The translations under genes were made by a program, and so were the position numbers. The notes beneath the pieces were generated by a model that ran no database searches, was not told the origin of the DNA, and worked only from the letters and a program-made list of their open reading frames with translations. From Paenibacillus sp. ACRRX (GTDB lineage: Bacteria > Bacillota > Bacilli > Paenibacillales > Paenibacillaceae), in contig NZ_JAKRNK010000002.1 in the NCBI RefSeq assembly GCF_022346885.1, positions 992,001 to 1,056,000 of the forward strand: a DNA stretch of 64,000 nucleotides, given 5' to 3'. The first letter of the stretch is position 1. Every line of letters starts with the position of its first letter. Below are positions 45,129-54,065 of this stretch, in pieces.

Positions 45129-45162
45129 GGGAGGTATGCCGTTATTAGGATTGGTTATTTAT

Positions 45163-46518
45163 TTAGAACCAATCCCCGTGATCAAGCTTGCTTGGCGATT
45201 GAGCGGAAGATGCGGCCGACTGCGCTGCGACTGGGGCACTGTCTGCGCCATGCGCATCTCTATCACTTGCATTTATTGAATGCTCCGCTGAATGTATCCC
45301 TTCGCTGGTGGAGACTTCACGGGACATCAATTGTATATCACCACCGGCACGGAGCGTTACAACCTCGGTCCCATCAATAGCAGCTTGAATCATCTCATCC
45401 AGCTCCGGAATTGATCTTTCCGTACGTTCAAGTATATTGATATTCGGATTCGTAGCTGGAGACTTTGGTACAAATAAAGTACAACAGTCCTCATATGGCA
45501 AAATGGACAATTCAAAGGTACCTATGTGTTGCGCGATCCGGATGATTTCTTCCTTGTCCATCATCACAAGCGGACGCAGCAAAGGAATGTTCGTCACTCG
45601 CCCAATTGCATTCATGCTCCCAAGCGTTTGGCTAGCAACTTGCCCCAAGCTGTCACCTGTTACAAGTGCATGCGCCTTCTGCTTATCAGCTAGACCGGTT
45701 GCGATGCGCAGCATTGCTCTTCGCATCATCGTTATGAGCAAATGCTCTTGTCCTGCTTGGTGCAGCCTTGTCTGAATATCTGTAAATGGCACCATATGGA
45801 CTCTGATTTTGCCCGCATAATTTGCCAATACTTGTGCTAAATCAACAACCTTTTGTTTGGCTCGCTCACTTGTAAAAGGCATACTATGGAAATGAATGGC
45901 CTCAATATCAAGCCCCCTGCGTAATGCCTGATATCCCGCTACTGGGCTGTCAATACCACCGGACAACAGCAGCATCGCTTTACCATTGGAAGCTAGCGGG
46001 AAGCCGCCGGTTGCCGGTACGACTTTGTGGAAGATATATGTACCTTCCTCACGAACCTCAACTCGCAAATTCACTTGCGGATTGCGAACATCCACCGACA
46101 ACTGCGGGAATTCTCGCAGAATAGGAGCACCTACCAGATGATTCATTTCCTGCGAGGTATGAGGGAATTTCTTCCACGCTCTGCGAGCGCTAACCTTAAA
46201 AGTAGTACCCTGCTCAGGCGCGTATTCTTTCATCATCTCAATCGCAGTCTTAACGATTGCTTCAAATTCAGACGGAGCCTTCTTTACCGGACTAACGGAT
46301 ACAATGCCAAAAACATGCCGCAGCACTCCGATTACTTGTTCAAAAGGTTCTCCATTCAGTTCTACATATAGTCTGCCGAATTCCTTAATAATCCGCGTAT
46401 TTGGAAACGGCGCTAATACTGCCTTTACATGACGATAAGCTGCTTTTTCAAACCGGCCGCGGTTGCGCCCTTTAATTGAAATTTCACCGAAGCGAAGTAA
46501 TATCATATTATAATCCAT
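45163..46518 (-). CDS. thiI: tRNA 4-thiouridine synthetase ThiI
   Basis: This 451-residue protein has an N-terminal ferredoxin-like and THUMP region (FGEISIKGRNRGRFEKA; VRNPQVNLRVEVREEGTYIF), then a PP-loop ATP pyrophosphatase domain with LLSGGIDSPVAGYQALRRG (about residue 185). It adenylates tRNA U8 for sulphur insertion, and may serve thiamine synthesis. As in Bacillus there is no rhodanese domain; sulphur is handed over by the adjacent desulfurase. Odd point: after LRAGGDIQLMS the last 50 residues are a Ser/Ala/His-rich extension with no recognisable domain. The gene lies 12 bases after the desulfurase gene. Confidence 0.95.
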   Translation of the reverse strand: MDYNMILLRFGEISIKGRNRGRFEKAAYRHVKAVLAPFPNTRIIKEFGRLYVELNGEPFEQVIGVLRHVFGIVSVSPVKKAPSEFEAIVKTAIEMMKEYAPEQGTTFKVSARRAWKKFPHTSQEMNHLVGAPILREFPQLSVDVRNPQVNLRVEVREEGTYIFHKVVPATGGFPLASNGKAMLLLSGGIDSPVAGYQALRRGLDIEAIHFHSMPFTSERAKQKVVDLAQVLANYAGKIRVHMVPFTDIQTRLHQAGQEHLLITMMRRAMLRIATGLADKQKAHALVTGDSLGQVASQTLGSMNAIGRVTNIPLLRPLVMMDKEEIIRIAQHIGTFELSILPYEDCCTLFVPKSPATNPNINILERTERSIPELDEMIQAAIDGTEVVTLRAGGDIQLMSREVSTSEGIHSAEHSINASDRDAHGADSAPVAAQSAASSAQSPSKLDHGDWF

Positions 46519-46530
46519 TCCGTTAACTAC

Positions 46531-47706
46531 CTACCTTTCAAGTTGTACAAGCGGCCGAAGTTGGCTAACTGCACCGTGTAAAGCTTGGCCGATCCGATCA
46601 ATGTCGTCCATCGACATCTCAGCATCCAGACTAATACGCAGACCACTGGATGCTAGTCGATCATTCTTTGTCATCGCCAGCAGCACCCGACTAGGCTTGT
46701 GAAGCTTCGACGAGCATGCCGACTGGGTAGACGCGATCACGCCTCGTTCTTCCAGCGCATGGACAGCGACCTCCGACTTCATGCCTGGAAACGAAACATT
46801 AACGATATGCGGCGCACCGTGTGCATCTGCCGGGCTATTCAGCACCAGCTCGGGAATATCGCTTACATACCCAATTAACTTCTGCTTTAACTGCTCAAGC
46901 TTGTTCTTGTTGTCTGCTTGCCCCTCAACAGCCATACGAATGGCTTTAGCAAGTGCGACGATACCTGGGACGTTTAATGTTCCTGCTCGTAAGCCTTGCT
47001 CTTGGCTGCCGCCATACAGCAGTGGCTCTAAGGGTACGCGCCCCCGTCGAATCAGTACACCTATACCTTTTGGCCCTCTGATCTTATGGCCAGACAAGCT
47101 GAATAATCTCGTATTCCAGCGTTCGAGATCAACGTCCAATTTGCCTAGGCCTTGAACTCCGTCTACGTGAAATACAGCTTTTGGATGCTGCTTTATTAAA
47201 GTGCCAATCTGCTCCAGCGGCTGAATAGCCCCCATCTCATTATTGACATGCATAATGCTAACGATAATCGTCTCTGGAAGAAGTGCCTGCTCTACATCCT
47301 CTGGACGTACACAGCCATTGGAATCAACTGGCAGTACAGTGACTTCCACGCCTTCTCGCTTTAACTGCTCATAACAAGCATATACCGAGGCATGTTCAAT
47401 AGCCGATACAATTGCATGAGCAGGTTTTTTTGAATATCGTGAAGCCCGCACCGCTCCAAGTACAGCCATATTGTTGCTTTCCGTAGCACCTGATGTAAAA
47501 AGCACCTCAGTAGGACTCACCTTTAACGCGTCCGCAATGACGCCTCGTGCTCGTTTGACCAGTTGTTCCGCTTGTCCGCCAAACTCATGGATAGACGATG
47601 GGTTCGCATATATTTGTTCCATTACTTCTGACATTGTACGGATGACCTCTGGATGAGGAGGGGTAGAGGCGCTGTAATCCGCATATATAACTTTGTCTTG
47701 TACCAT
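46531..47706 (-). CDS. cysteine desulfurase (NifZ/IscS-like), ThiI partner
   Basis: The enzyme has 391 residues and uses PLP. It opens VIYADYSASTPPHPEVI. SGATESNNMAVLGAV and FSLSGHKIRGPKGIGVL (PLP lysine) are typical, and the active-site cysteine loop is STQSACSSKLHKPSRVL. It strips sulphur from cysteine as a persulphide. In B. subtilis a dedicated desulfurase (NifZ) is encoded with thiI, and this gene has the same pairing, so tRNA thiolation is the likely job. The ATG at 47706 follows AAGGAGG. Confidence 0.95.
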   Translation of the reverse strand: MVQDKVIYADYSASTPPHPEVIRTMSEVMEQIYANPSSIHEFGGQAEQLVKRARGVIADALKVSPTEVLFTSGATESNNMAVLGAVRASRYSKKPAHAIVSAIEHASVYACYEQLKREGVEVTVLPVDSNGCVRPEDVEQALLPETIIVSIMHVNNEMGAIQPLEQIGTLIKQHPKAVFHVDGVQGLGKLDVDLERWNTRLFSLSGHKIRGPKGIGVLIRRGRVPLEPLLYGGSQEQGLRAGTLNVPGIVALAKAIRMAVEGQADNKNKLEQLKQKLIGYVSDIPELVLNSPADAHGAPHIVNVSFPGMKSEVAVHALEERGVIASTQSACSSKLHKPSRVLLAMTKNDRLASSGLRISLDAEMSMDDIDRIGQALHGAVSQLRPLVQLER

Positions 47707-47732
47707 GGTGTGCCTCCTTGTCGATCAGTCTT

Positions 47733-47741
47733 ATTATGGCA
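47733..47741 (-). promoter_or_regulatory. weak extended -10 promoter of the desulfurase-thiI operon
   Basis: On the minus strand TGCCATAAT (47733-47741) fits an extended -10 element, 27 bases before the desulfurase start codon. I found no good -35. It is the best promoter candidate in this gap. Confidence 0.3.
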
Positions 47742-48067
47742 TCACATCTATAGTAAAGCGTTATGACAGCAAAAAAGACCAAAATAGCGTTGATCGATCT
47801 ACTACGCCATTGTTGATCCTGCAGATCTTGATTTGTTCTACTCCATAAAAAGAAACACCCACTGTGTTTTTATCTTCCCGCATGATTCGATCCATCCGCT
47901 GACAGTCAAAGCTTCGCAAATGGATGAAAATGACCATCGAACCTTGTATTATTGTACACGCTTTTATGTAAAATCTCCATCTTTTTTCAACCATGAGAAT
48001 GGCCAAATATGATGCCAACTTGTTCAGTTCACTCAATTGACGCATATAAAATTCCAAAATTAAAAAA
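47742..48067. other. intergenic stretch without a convincing gene
   Basis: Between the desulfurase leader and the terminator at 48068 there are about 330 bases. A minus-strand open frame crosses it (47761-48174), but it runs through the terminator, has no ribosome-binding site and an odd composition (many Arg, Ile and Met). I see no RNA gene signature. Confidence 0.4.
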
Positions 48068-48101
48068 ACCTTCAGACCACTTATCAAGCGGTGGTGAAGG
48101 T
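48068..48101 (-). terminator. rho-independent terminator after the two-helix protein gene
   Basis: ACCTTCA (48068-48074) and TGAAGGT (48095-48101) pair, with an inner CCAC/GTGG stem. In the minus direction seven T follow. Confidence 0.8.
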
Positions 48102-48183
48102 CACTCCAGATGGATAATATAATTCTCATTAGCTCTGCGACGACGCTACAGTTCATGGTCATCCTGTTCGTCATACATTGTTC

Positions 48184-48528
48184 TTATGTGACCATTAGCA
48201 GCCTGAATGTAAATGCAGCCAAGCCAATAACTGCCGCTGTGATGCCAGCCGTGCGACTGCCCTGCAGATAGGCGATAAGCCCTAGAGCAAAACTTGTTAT
48301 ACCCATAATAATAGGGAAAATAAACAAAGATACGACGGCAAACACGATGGCTGCATAACCCAGACCAGAATTGCGATCAACCTTCGTTACATCACCGAAT
48401 CTGGATACGTCTCTTGTAATTGAAGGAGCGGTGAGCTCCTGCGCTGCTTCGGCCTCGTAAGTTCGGTCCCATGAGGTACGCACTCGATGTCGTTTAATGC
48501 GCCGATGCGGATGTTGTTCTTGGTTCAT
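48184..48528 (-). CDS. small membrane protein of unknown function (DUF4190-like)
   Basis: This 114-residue protein has a basic, disordered N-terminal half (MNQEQHPHRRIKRHRVRTSW), then two membrane helices (LGYAAIVFAVVSLFIFPIIMGITSFALGLIAYLQ and TAGITAAVIGLAAFTFRLL). The glycine-rich helix pair resembles the DUF4190 type. No specific role can be given. The ATG at 48528 follows GGAGTGAG. It is 39 bases after the DUF1540 gene and probably shares its transcript. Confidence 0.75.
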   Translation of the reverse strand: MNQEQHPHRRIKRHRVRTSWDRTYEAEAAQELTAPSITRDVSRFGDVTKVDRNSGLGYAAIVFAVVSLFIFPIIMGITSFALGLIAYLQGSRTAGITAAVIGLAAFTFRLLMVT

Positions 48529-48567
48529 TCAGCTCACTCCTTGCACCTCTAAGGTGAGAAGCAGATG

Positions 48568-48789
48568 TTATTTGCTCTTCGGTTTAAATGTGTGGCAACA
48601 AGTGACTGAGGAAGTCGCAGCCTGATCTTGGTGCAGTTCTCCCAAATCAGCCGCATATTCTTCACTGATTCGTTTGGTTGCATGTGCATCAATGTCAATC
48701 TGAATCGATTCCGCCTGGCACAGGTTGCCTTGGCCCCAGAAATGACAGTTGGCTACGCTGCATCGTACTAATGGTTTTTCGCTCGACAT
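48568..48789 (-). CDS. DUF1540 cysteine-containing protein
   Basis: This 73-residue protein has VRCSVANCHFWGQGNLCQAESIQI at residues 8-31 and a C-terminal VTCCHTF: five to six cysteines spaced as in DUF1540, a probable metal-binding module widespread in Firmicutes, often spore associated. There is no membrane segment. Function unknown. The ATG at 48789 follows GGAGGTGATCGA, an ideal site. Confidence 0.88.
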   Translation of the reverse strand: MSSEKPLVRCSVANCHFWGQGNLCQAESIQIDIDAHATKRISEEYAADLGELHQDQAATSSVTCCHTFKPKSK

Positions 48790-48897
48790 TCGATCACCTC
48801 CAGTAACAGGTTGTCCTCAGGTCTAGGAAGATACTCGAGCCAAGAGGTGCCAAAACTACCAATGGCACAAGGAAAATAAAGTATTTAAACCAAAAAA

Positions 48898-48923
48898 AAC
48901 GTCCCGCAATCAAGCGGAACGTT
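48898..48923 (-). terminator. rho-independent terminator after the YpuI gene
   Basis: AACGTCCCGC (48898-48907) and GCGGAACGTT (48914-48923) pair with one mismatch. The minus-strand copy ends in eight T. Confidence 0.88.
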
Positions 48924-48940
48924 CAGTATATAAAATCATT

Positions 48941-49441
48941 TTATTTTTGACCTTGCATCTTGCGTTGAGTTAAGTAGTCGCTCTCGTAGTAACCCAACTC
49001 ATCACGTAGCTCTTCAAAAGCTTTCGTGATGTCTAATATAATATCCCGTGCTGCCCGAACAGGCTTCTTGCGGAAGCGAATGGCATCCTGGCCCGTATAA
49101 GCATAGCGGCCATCTTCGGAATAACATTCATTCTTCGGATAAAAGAAGGCATTCACACTGTTATGATACACTTCGTACAAAGCACGTTCAGCAAAGTCCC
49201 CATCAAAATGGGCACGACGCAACGTAACACCAAGCTTCTCGTAGGCTACTTCTGAGAAAACAAGCAAGTGGCGCAAATCTGCCAAGTATCCTTTATAGAA
49301 GCTAACCGTCTCTTCATCCTGTTGATCGCCAACAAGCTGCGGCAGCGTGAATTCATTCAAAAAAGACTCCAATTTCTCAATTGTAAACTTTAACTTCTCT
49401 CTCGACACTTCGCAAAGCTGCTTCACATTGGATGCTGGCAT
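48941..49441 (-). CDS. ypuI: YpuI family protein (DUF3907)
   Basis: This 166-residue protein of the YpuI/DUF3907 family contains LGVTLRRAHFDGDFAERALYEVYHNSVNAFFYPKNECYSEDGRYAYTGQDAIRFRKKP (about residues 75-132), the conserved core. Soluble, function unknown, seen across Bacillales. The ATG at 49441 follows AAGGGGGAG. Upstream on the minus strand TTGACT lies about 18 bases before TAAGTG, only a weak promoter match. Confidence 0.88.
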   Translation of the reverse strand: MPASNVKQLCEVSREKLKFTIEKLESFLNEFTLPQLVGDQQDEETVSFYKGYLADLRHLLVFSEVAYEKLGVTLRRAHFDGDFAERALYEVYHNSVNAFFYPKNECYSEDGRYAYTGQDAIRFRKKPVRAARDIILDITKAFEELRDELGYYESDYLTQRKMQGQK

Positions 49442-49661
49442 TTCTGCTCCCCCTTAACAAGATCCTGTTCGATTATTCACTTATGAAGACTTTTCATTGG
49501 TAGTCAACAACATCCTATCACAATTTGTATGGAAAAGGTATCCCTTTCCACCCATAGTTTGTCTCACCTCTTCCTTCGAATAAAATTTCCCTGTTCATCT
49601 CACCCTATGGGTAAGCATAAAAGGATTTTTAAGCTTATCGAAATGAGTGGAGGGATAAAAA

Positions 49662-51596
49662 ATGCGGCGTGGAACCGTGGTTGGAATAACCGCATTAGGT
49701 GTTGCCGTGCTTGCTGTGCCGCTGTTATGGGGCAACAATAACCAAAATGGGCAGCAGCACCAAATAAAAACGGCTTCAGAAGAGAAATATTCTAAGCAGC
49801 ACATTTTAAACGCAGATGTACAGAGCACTGCAAACATGTCCTTATTGGATATCAAGCAAGATATGGAGGCTGCAATCACTAAATACAACCAGCTTACTCC
49901 TGAGCAAATTAAAGCAAAACTTCAGGAATTTGTGCGGGATCATCCCCATTATGAATACGTATGCTGGACTAACGCAGCAAAGAAGCAAACAATCGCGAAT
50001 GGCTCCGTTCCCCATCCCGATAACGCTGCGCAGTACAAGCAGCTCAAAAGCTTGGTTCGCAGTGGAGAGATTCATGTAGGACGTCATGATGATTATCGTT
50101 CGGATGCGATCCTTATTAACGGAAAACCGCATGTCGTCATTGGCTTGGCAAGCAAACAGCTCAATGGAGGCATCGTGGCTATCGTCAATCAACATATCGT
50201 GAACAGCGTGCGCAGCCACCAGCAGCGGAATTTGCGGCTTGTTCCTTATCCGCGCGAGAGCAAATTCCAAGTCAAGTCTGTAGATACAAATACAATGGAA
50301 GATATTCCAGTTAATGATGGTGAGGACAATCAAGGGACAAGTCATTATTATAAAGATGAGATTGTCGTCCGTTTTCGCAAGCCCCCTTCTGATGGTCAAC
50401 TGGCTCAAATGCGACAAGATATTAACTGTCGTTCTGTCCGCAAAACAGGCTACACACATATTTTTAAATCGAAATCAATGAGTGCATTGCAGCTAAAACA
50501 GTACTTTGCACAATACAATCCGATTTATATCGAACCACATTACTTGTATATGACAAATGACTTAAAGCGAGCGGATGGAACACCTACCAGCCTAAAAGCA
50601 CCAGTCTTCCAGCCAGCAAGCATTCGCAGTAATGCCGATTCTAAAACAAGTTCTGTTGAACCTAATGATGCTCTTTATAAGCCCTATCAATGGAACCTTC
50701 CACTGATCAAAGCCAATCAAGGTTGGAACTTAACCAAAGGGAAGCAAAGTGTTATTATTGCGGTGGTCGATACAGGAGTAGATATGAACCATCGTGATTT
50801 GAAGGATAAGCTGTTAAAAGGGTATAACGTATTTGAACCCGACAATCCTCCACAGGACGATGTTGGACACGGTACGCATGTAGCTGGCATTATTGGTGCG
50901 CGGGTAAACAATCAGGAAGGCATCGCAGGCATGACATGGTATAATCCAATTATGCCGGTTAAAGTACTGGACAGTTCAGGGGCAGGCACTTCATACTCCG
51001 TAGCGGAGGGCATCATTTGGGCGGCAGATCATGGAGCCAAAGTGATTAATCTGAGCCTCGGCAATTACGCCCAGGGAGCATTTCTCCACGATGCCATTAA
51101 ATATGCCTATAACAAAGATGTTGTGTTGATCGCAGCGACTGGTAATGATAACACAAGTCAGCCTGGCTATCCAGCCGCGTATTCCGAGGTATTTTCGGTC
51201 TCGGCAACTAATCAGGACAAAACTAAAGCGGAGTACTCCAACTATGGAGATTACGTCGATGTCGTAGCGCCTGGAACAACGATTGCCAGCACTTACCCTC
51301 AAAATCAGTACGCTGCTCTATCAGGGACATCTATGGCGAGTCCGCACGTCACAGCACTTGCTGGACTGATCCGTTCGATTAATCCCTCATTAAAAAATAC
51401 AGAAGTGTATGACATCATGCGTAAAAGTGTAGTAGATATCGGTTCCTCGGGTAAAGACATCTATTTTGGCTACGGGCTGATAGATGTTGAGCGTTCGCTC
51501 AGTCTTGCCTCGCAGAGCAATCAATCTTTGTCTCTGTATCCGCAAAATGTCGATCGAATGTTGAACCGTATGGTTGCTTCATTTCTTGCAAGATAG
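49662..51596 (+). CDS. S8 family serine peptidase (subtilisin-like)
   Basis: This 644-residue exported protease has a hydrophobic N-terminal signal or anchor (VVGITALGVAVLAVPLLW). A long pro-region of about 300 residues has no match I know until YYKDEIVVRFRKPPSDGQLAQM (about 229-250), which looks like a fervidolysin-type propeptide. The catalytic triad is Asp370 (VVDTGVD), His403 (GHGTHVAG) and Ser557 (SGTSMASPH), with the oxyanion Asn in AATGNDN. It is probably secreted or wall-associated. ATG at 49662 follows GAGTGGAGGG. It stands alone on the plus strand, facing rnpB. Confidence 0.95.
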   Translation: MRRGTVVGITALGVAVLAVPLLWGNNNQNGQQHQIKTASEEKYSKQHILNADVQSTANMSLLDIKQDMEAAITKYNQLTPEQIKAKLQEFVRDHPHYEYVCWTNAAKKQTIANGSVPHPDNAAQYKQLKSLVRSGEIHVGRHDDYRSDAILINGKPHVVIGLASKQLNGGIVAIVNQHIVNSVRSHQQRNLRLVPYPRESKFQVKSVDTNTMEDIPVNDGEDNQGTSHYYKDEIVVRFRKPPSDGQLAQMRQDINCRSVRKTGYTHIFKSKSMSALQLKQYFAQYNPIYIEPHYLYMTNDLKRADGTPTSLKAPVFQPASIRSNADSKTSSVEPNDALYKPYQWNLPLIKANQGWNLTKGKQSVIIAVVDTGVDMNHRDLKDKLLKGYNVFEPDNPPQDDVGHGTHVAGIIGARVNNQEGIAGMTWYNPIMPVKVLDSSGAGTSYSVAEGIIWAADHGAKVINLSLGNYAQGAFLHDAIKYAYNKDVVLIAATGNDNTSQPGYPAAYSEVFSVSATNQDKTKAEYSNYGDYVDVVAPGTTIASTYPQNQYAALSGTSMASPHVTALAGLIRSINPSLKNTEVYDIMRKSVVDIGSSGKDIYFGYGLIDVERSLSLASQSNQSLSLYPQNVDRMLNRMVASFLAR

Positions 51597-51681
51597 CTCG
51601 TTTGAAACTCACTTGATGAAGGAATACCTATTGAGAATAGAAACTATTGGGCCTATAAAAAGTCCTGATAGCAATGAAAAA

Positions 51682-51718
51682 AGACCCGCATAGCTGTATT
51701 CATCAGCCGTGCGGGTCT
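51682..51718 (-). terminator. rho-independent terminator of rnpB (may also serve the protease gene)
   Basis: AGACCCGCA...GCTG pairs with CAGC...TGCGGGTCT. In the minus direction six T follow, right after the RNase P RNA. It could also stop transcription from the facing protease gene, though the plus side has no T-run. Confidence 0.8.
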
Positions 51719-51744
51719 ACGTATGCCATATTATAAAGTGTTGT

Positions 51745-52160
51745 GCGATGGAAAGCTTGCCATAAGCCGGGTTCTGTACTGATCGTGGTATTACGGGAGC
51801 AACCCTTCCACTACAAAGTGACAATCATCTATCTAGGCCATACATTGCTGCACAGCTCCAGCGACCAACCCAGACGCACCTCGGGTAAGGCTGCCCACAA
51901 GGGGCATGCGTCTCATTAGGTCTTGCTCCAGATGGGGTTTACCAGGAACGAAGTCACCAGCGTTCCTCGTGGTCTCTTACACCACGGTTCCACCCTTGCC
52001 TGTGCTGCTGATACCAGCAGCCATCGGCGGTCCATTTCTGTGGCACTATCCTTCAACTTGCGCTGACTGGACGTTATCCAGCATCCTACCCTATGGAGCC
52101 CGGACTTTCCTCTCGTGGCATAGCCACCAGCGATTGTCTGTCAAACTTTCCGACAACATT
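51745..52160 (-). ncRNA. rnpB: RNase P RNA, class A-like
   Basis: The minus strand carries both universally conserved ends: GAGGAAAGTCCGGGCTC (within 52089-52112) and ACAGAACCCGGCTTA (51763-51777), which pair to form P4. The P1 helix is GGAAAGTTTG (52142-52151) with CAAGCTTTCC (51750-51759). Internal blocks AAGTGCCACAGAAA, GGACCGCC, CAAGGGTGGAACC and GGTAAACCCC match the class A (E. coli-like) form rather than the class B form of B. subtilis, where P4 reads CCATGCTC/AACATGGCTT. This RNA trims tRNA 5' ends with RnpA. Ends are estimated from the promoter and terminator. Confidence 0.93.
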
Positions 52161-52164
52161 CGTA

Positions 52165-52193
52165 AGTATACTAGTTTCTGTCGATAAACTCAA
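52165..52193 (-). promoter_or_regulatory. sigma-A promoter of rnpB
   Basis: On the minus strand TTGAGT (52188-52193), a 17-base spacer and TATACT (52165-52170) stand right before the RNA start. Confidence 0.8.
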
Positions 52194-52203
52194 CACACAA
52201 CTT

Positions 52204-53319
52204 TTACAACATTTGAAATACTTCGGTAGCAATACCGGAACTATGGAATTTAGTGTCGCTTCTTTGCTCATTTGCAATCGCTTGCAGACGTGCTGCAACA
52301 CTGTCCTTCATCATTTTCTCGGCATTATGACCAGGATCAATGATACACAGCCCTGCTGCAAGCGCATCATGCGCCGTATGATAGTCGATATCTCCGGTAA
52401 CAAGCACATCGGCGCCATGAAACAGAGCATGTTTGACGTAGCGCGAACCTGAGCCGCCAAGCACAGCTACTTTACTTACTTCACGGTCCAAGGGACCCAC
52501 AACACGAACAAATGGTACGTTAAACTGCGTTTTTACCTGTTCCGCCAGTTCTGACAACGTAACAGCCTCAGTCAGTTTGCCGACCCGGCCAAGTCCATAA
52601 ACTTTTCCTTCAAGTTCTACCGGATAAAGATCATAAGCAACTTCCTCATACGGATGAGCCTTGAGCATTGCTCGAAGTACTCGGCTTTTTACCGAACTTG
52701 GAATAATGGTTTCCATGCGAACTTCTTCGACTTCCTCCACTTTACCTGTAGTGCCAATAAACGGATTGGTACCTTCTAACGGCTTAAACGTTCCGATGCC
52801 TTCAAGATTAAAACTGCAATGGCTGTAATCCCCGATCCAGCCTGCACCCGTGTCCAAAATAGCTGTCCGCACTTGTTCCGCATGGGATTTAGGTACAAAT
52901 ACAACCAGTTTCTGCAATTTCTCTTGCTGCAGCTTCTCCAATACTTTTACATGCTGAAGTCGGAGCGCATCCGCCATCAGGTCGTTCATGCCACCCTCCG
53001 CAATATCATAATTCGTATGACTGATATATACTGCGATATCATGTTTAATAAGCTTTTCGTATAAACGTCCTGCTGGCGTATCCGTTTGCAAATCTTTAAG
53101 CGGTCGGAAAATGATCGCATGGTGTGCTATAATAAGCTTGGCTCCGATTTGAATCGCTTCTTCCACGACAGCCTCTGTGACATCAAGAGTAATGAGTACA
53201 TCGTTAATCTCACCCTGCAATGATCCTAGTTGAAGGCCTATACGATCATCTGGTACTGCAAGCGATTTGGGTGCCAACTTTTCCATCCATTGAATTATTG
53301 TTTGTCCTTTTGCCAACAT
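52204..53319 (-). CDS. Nif3-like dinuclear metal centre protein (YqfO)
   Basis: This 371-residue Nif3 family protein starts VPDDRIGLQLGSLQGEINDVLITLDVTEAVVEEA. Metal-binding histidines are in LIIAHHAIIFRPLK and YISHTNYDIAEGGMND, and further sites in VTGDIDYHTAHDAL and IDPGHNAE. The central PII-like insert (about residues 130-230) is typical of the longer bacterial form, YqfO. The family is sometimes called GTP cyclohydrolase type 2, but the activity is uncertain. Its ATG lies within trmK with GGAGGC upstream, so the two are coupled, as in B. subtilis. Confidence 0.93.
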   Translation of the reverse strand: MLAKGQTIIQWMEKLAPKSLAVPDDRIGLQLGSLQGEINDVLITLDVTEAVVEEAIQIGAKLIIAHHAIIFRPLKDLQTDTPAGRLYEKLIKHDIAVYISHTNYDIAEGGMNDLMADALRLQHVKVLEKLQQEKLQKLVVFVPKSHAEQVRTAILDTGAGWIGDYSHCSFNLEGIGTFKPLEGTNPFIGTTGKVEEVEEVRMETIIPSSVKSRVLRAMLKAHPYEEVAYDLYPVELEGKVYGLGRVGKLTEAVTLSELAEQVKTQFNVPFVRVVGPLDREVSKVAVLGGSGSRYVKHALFHGADVLVTGDIDYHTAHDALAAGLCIIDPGHNAEKMMKDSVAARLQAIANEQRSDTKFHSSGIATEVFQML

Positions 53320-54065
53320 GCCAGCATCGCCTCCAATTGCGCTTTATGTGTAACGAATCTCTGCCGACGCTCCATCGCATCTTCTGTCTCGGCATTAGCC
53401 ATCGTTTGAATAATACGTTCTTGTTTTTTTAGTTCCAACTGCCACTTCTGGATATACACCTCGCTAGGATTCTTGACGAGATGTGGACCCATCAGCTTTA
53501 ACCAAGTCTCATCAAGCATAATTCCGCAAGATAACATGTATGGCGCATATAACTGCTGTTCACAAACAGTGAATTGTTCTTGGGAAAGACGTTCCGCATA
53601 CATGATCTCATATATTTTACCGTCTTCCTCTATAATCTGTTCTTTCATAAGCGACCAGCCGTTCTTACTTAGCCAGCCACGAACGAATTCCTCGCCCACG
53701 TTAGGTTGAAGAACCAAATATCGAACACCGTCCAGCTTTAAAGGCTCTGCACTGAGGATGCTGACGATTAGACTGCCGCCCATCCCTGCGATCGTGATGC
53801 AGTCCACTTCCCCCGGCTGCAGCACCGCGAGCCCATCTCCCCGCCGGACTTGGACCATATGTTCGAGTCGCGAAGAAGCCACTTGCTTGGCAGCTGCATC
53901 AAATGGACCGGGATTCACTTCTCCGGCAATCGCATGCAGAATACGACCTGACCTGGCTAAATAGGTTGGCAGCAGCGCATGGTCTGAACCAATATCGGCC
54001 AGCCGACTGCCTGCTGGTACCCAATCTGCGATATGCTGCAGTCGTTTAGATAACTTGATTGTCAT
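53295..54065 (-). CDS. trmK: tRNA (adenine22-N1)-methyltransferase TrmK
   Basis: The protein has 256 residues. The opening IKLSKRLQHIADWVPAGSRLADIGSDHALLPTYLARSG, the family motif ITIAGMGGSLIVSIL and QPNVGEEFVRGWLSKNGW identify TrmK (YqfN). It methylates A22 of tRNAs using SAM. The C-terminal half is helical and charged. The gene overlaps nif3-like by 25 bases and sits downstream of sigA, its normal neighbourhood. Confidence 0.94.
   Translation of the reverse strand: MTIKLSKRLQHIADWVPAGSRLADIGSDHALLPTYLARSGRILHAIAGEVNPGPFDAAAKQVASSRLEHMVQVRRGDGLAVLQPGEVDCITIAGMGGSLIVSILSAEPLKLDGVRYLVLQPNVGEEFVRGWLSKNGWSLMKEQIIEEDGKIYEIMYAERLSQEQFTVCEQQLYAPYMLSCGIMLDETWLKLMGPHLVKNPSEVYIQKWQLELKKQERIIQTMANAETEDAMERRQRFVTHKAQLEAMLACWQKDKQ

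Noticed and set aside
45117-46556. A shared 13-base string GTTGTACAAGCGG before the TerC gene and near the end of the desulfurase gene
   Set aside because: Only two copies, one inside a coding region, with different flanks. Chance is the simplest explanation.
47761-48174. A 137-codon minus-strand open frame in the gap upstream of the desulfurase gene
   Set aside because: It runs through a good terminator with seven T, lacks a ribosome-binding site, and has an unlikely composition. I treat the gap as non-coding.
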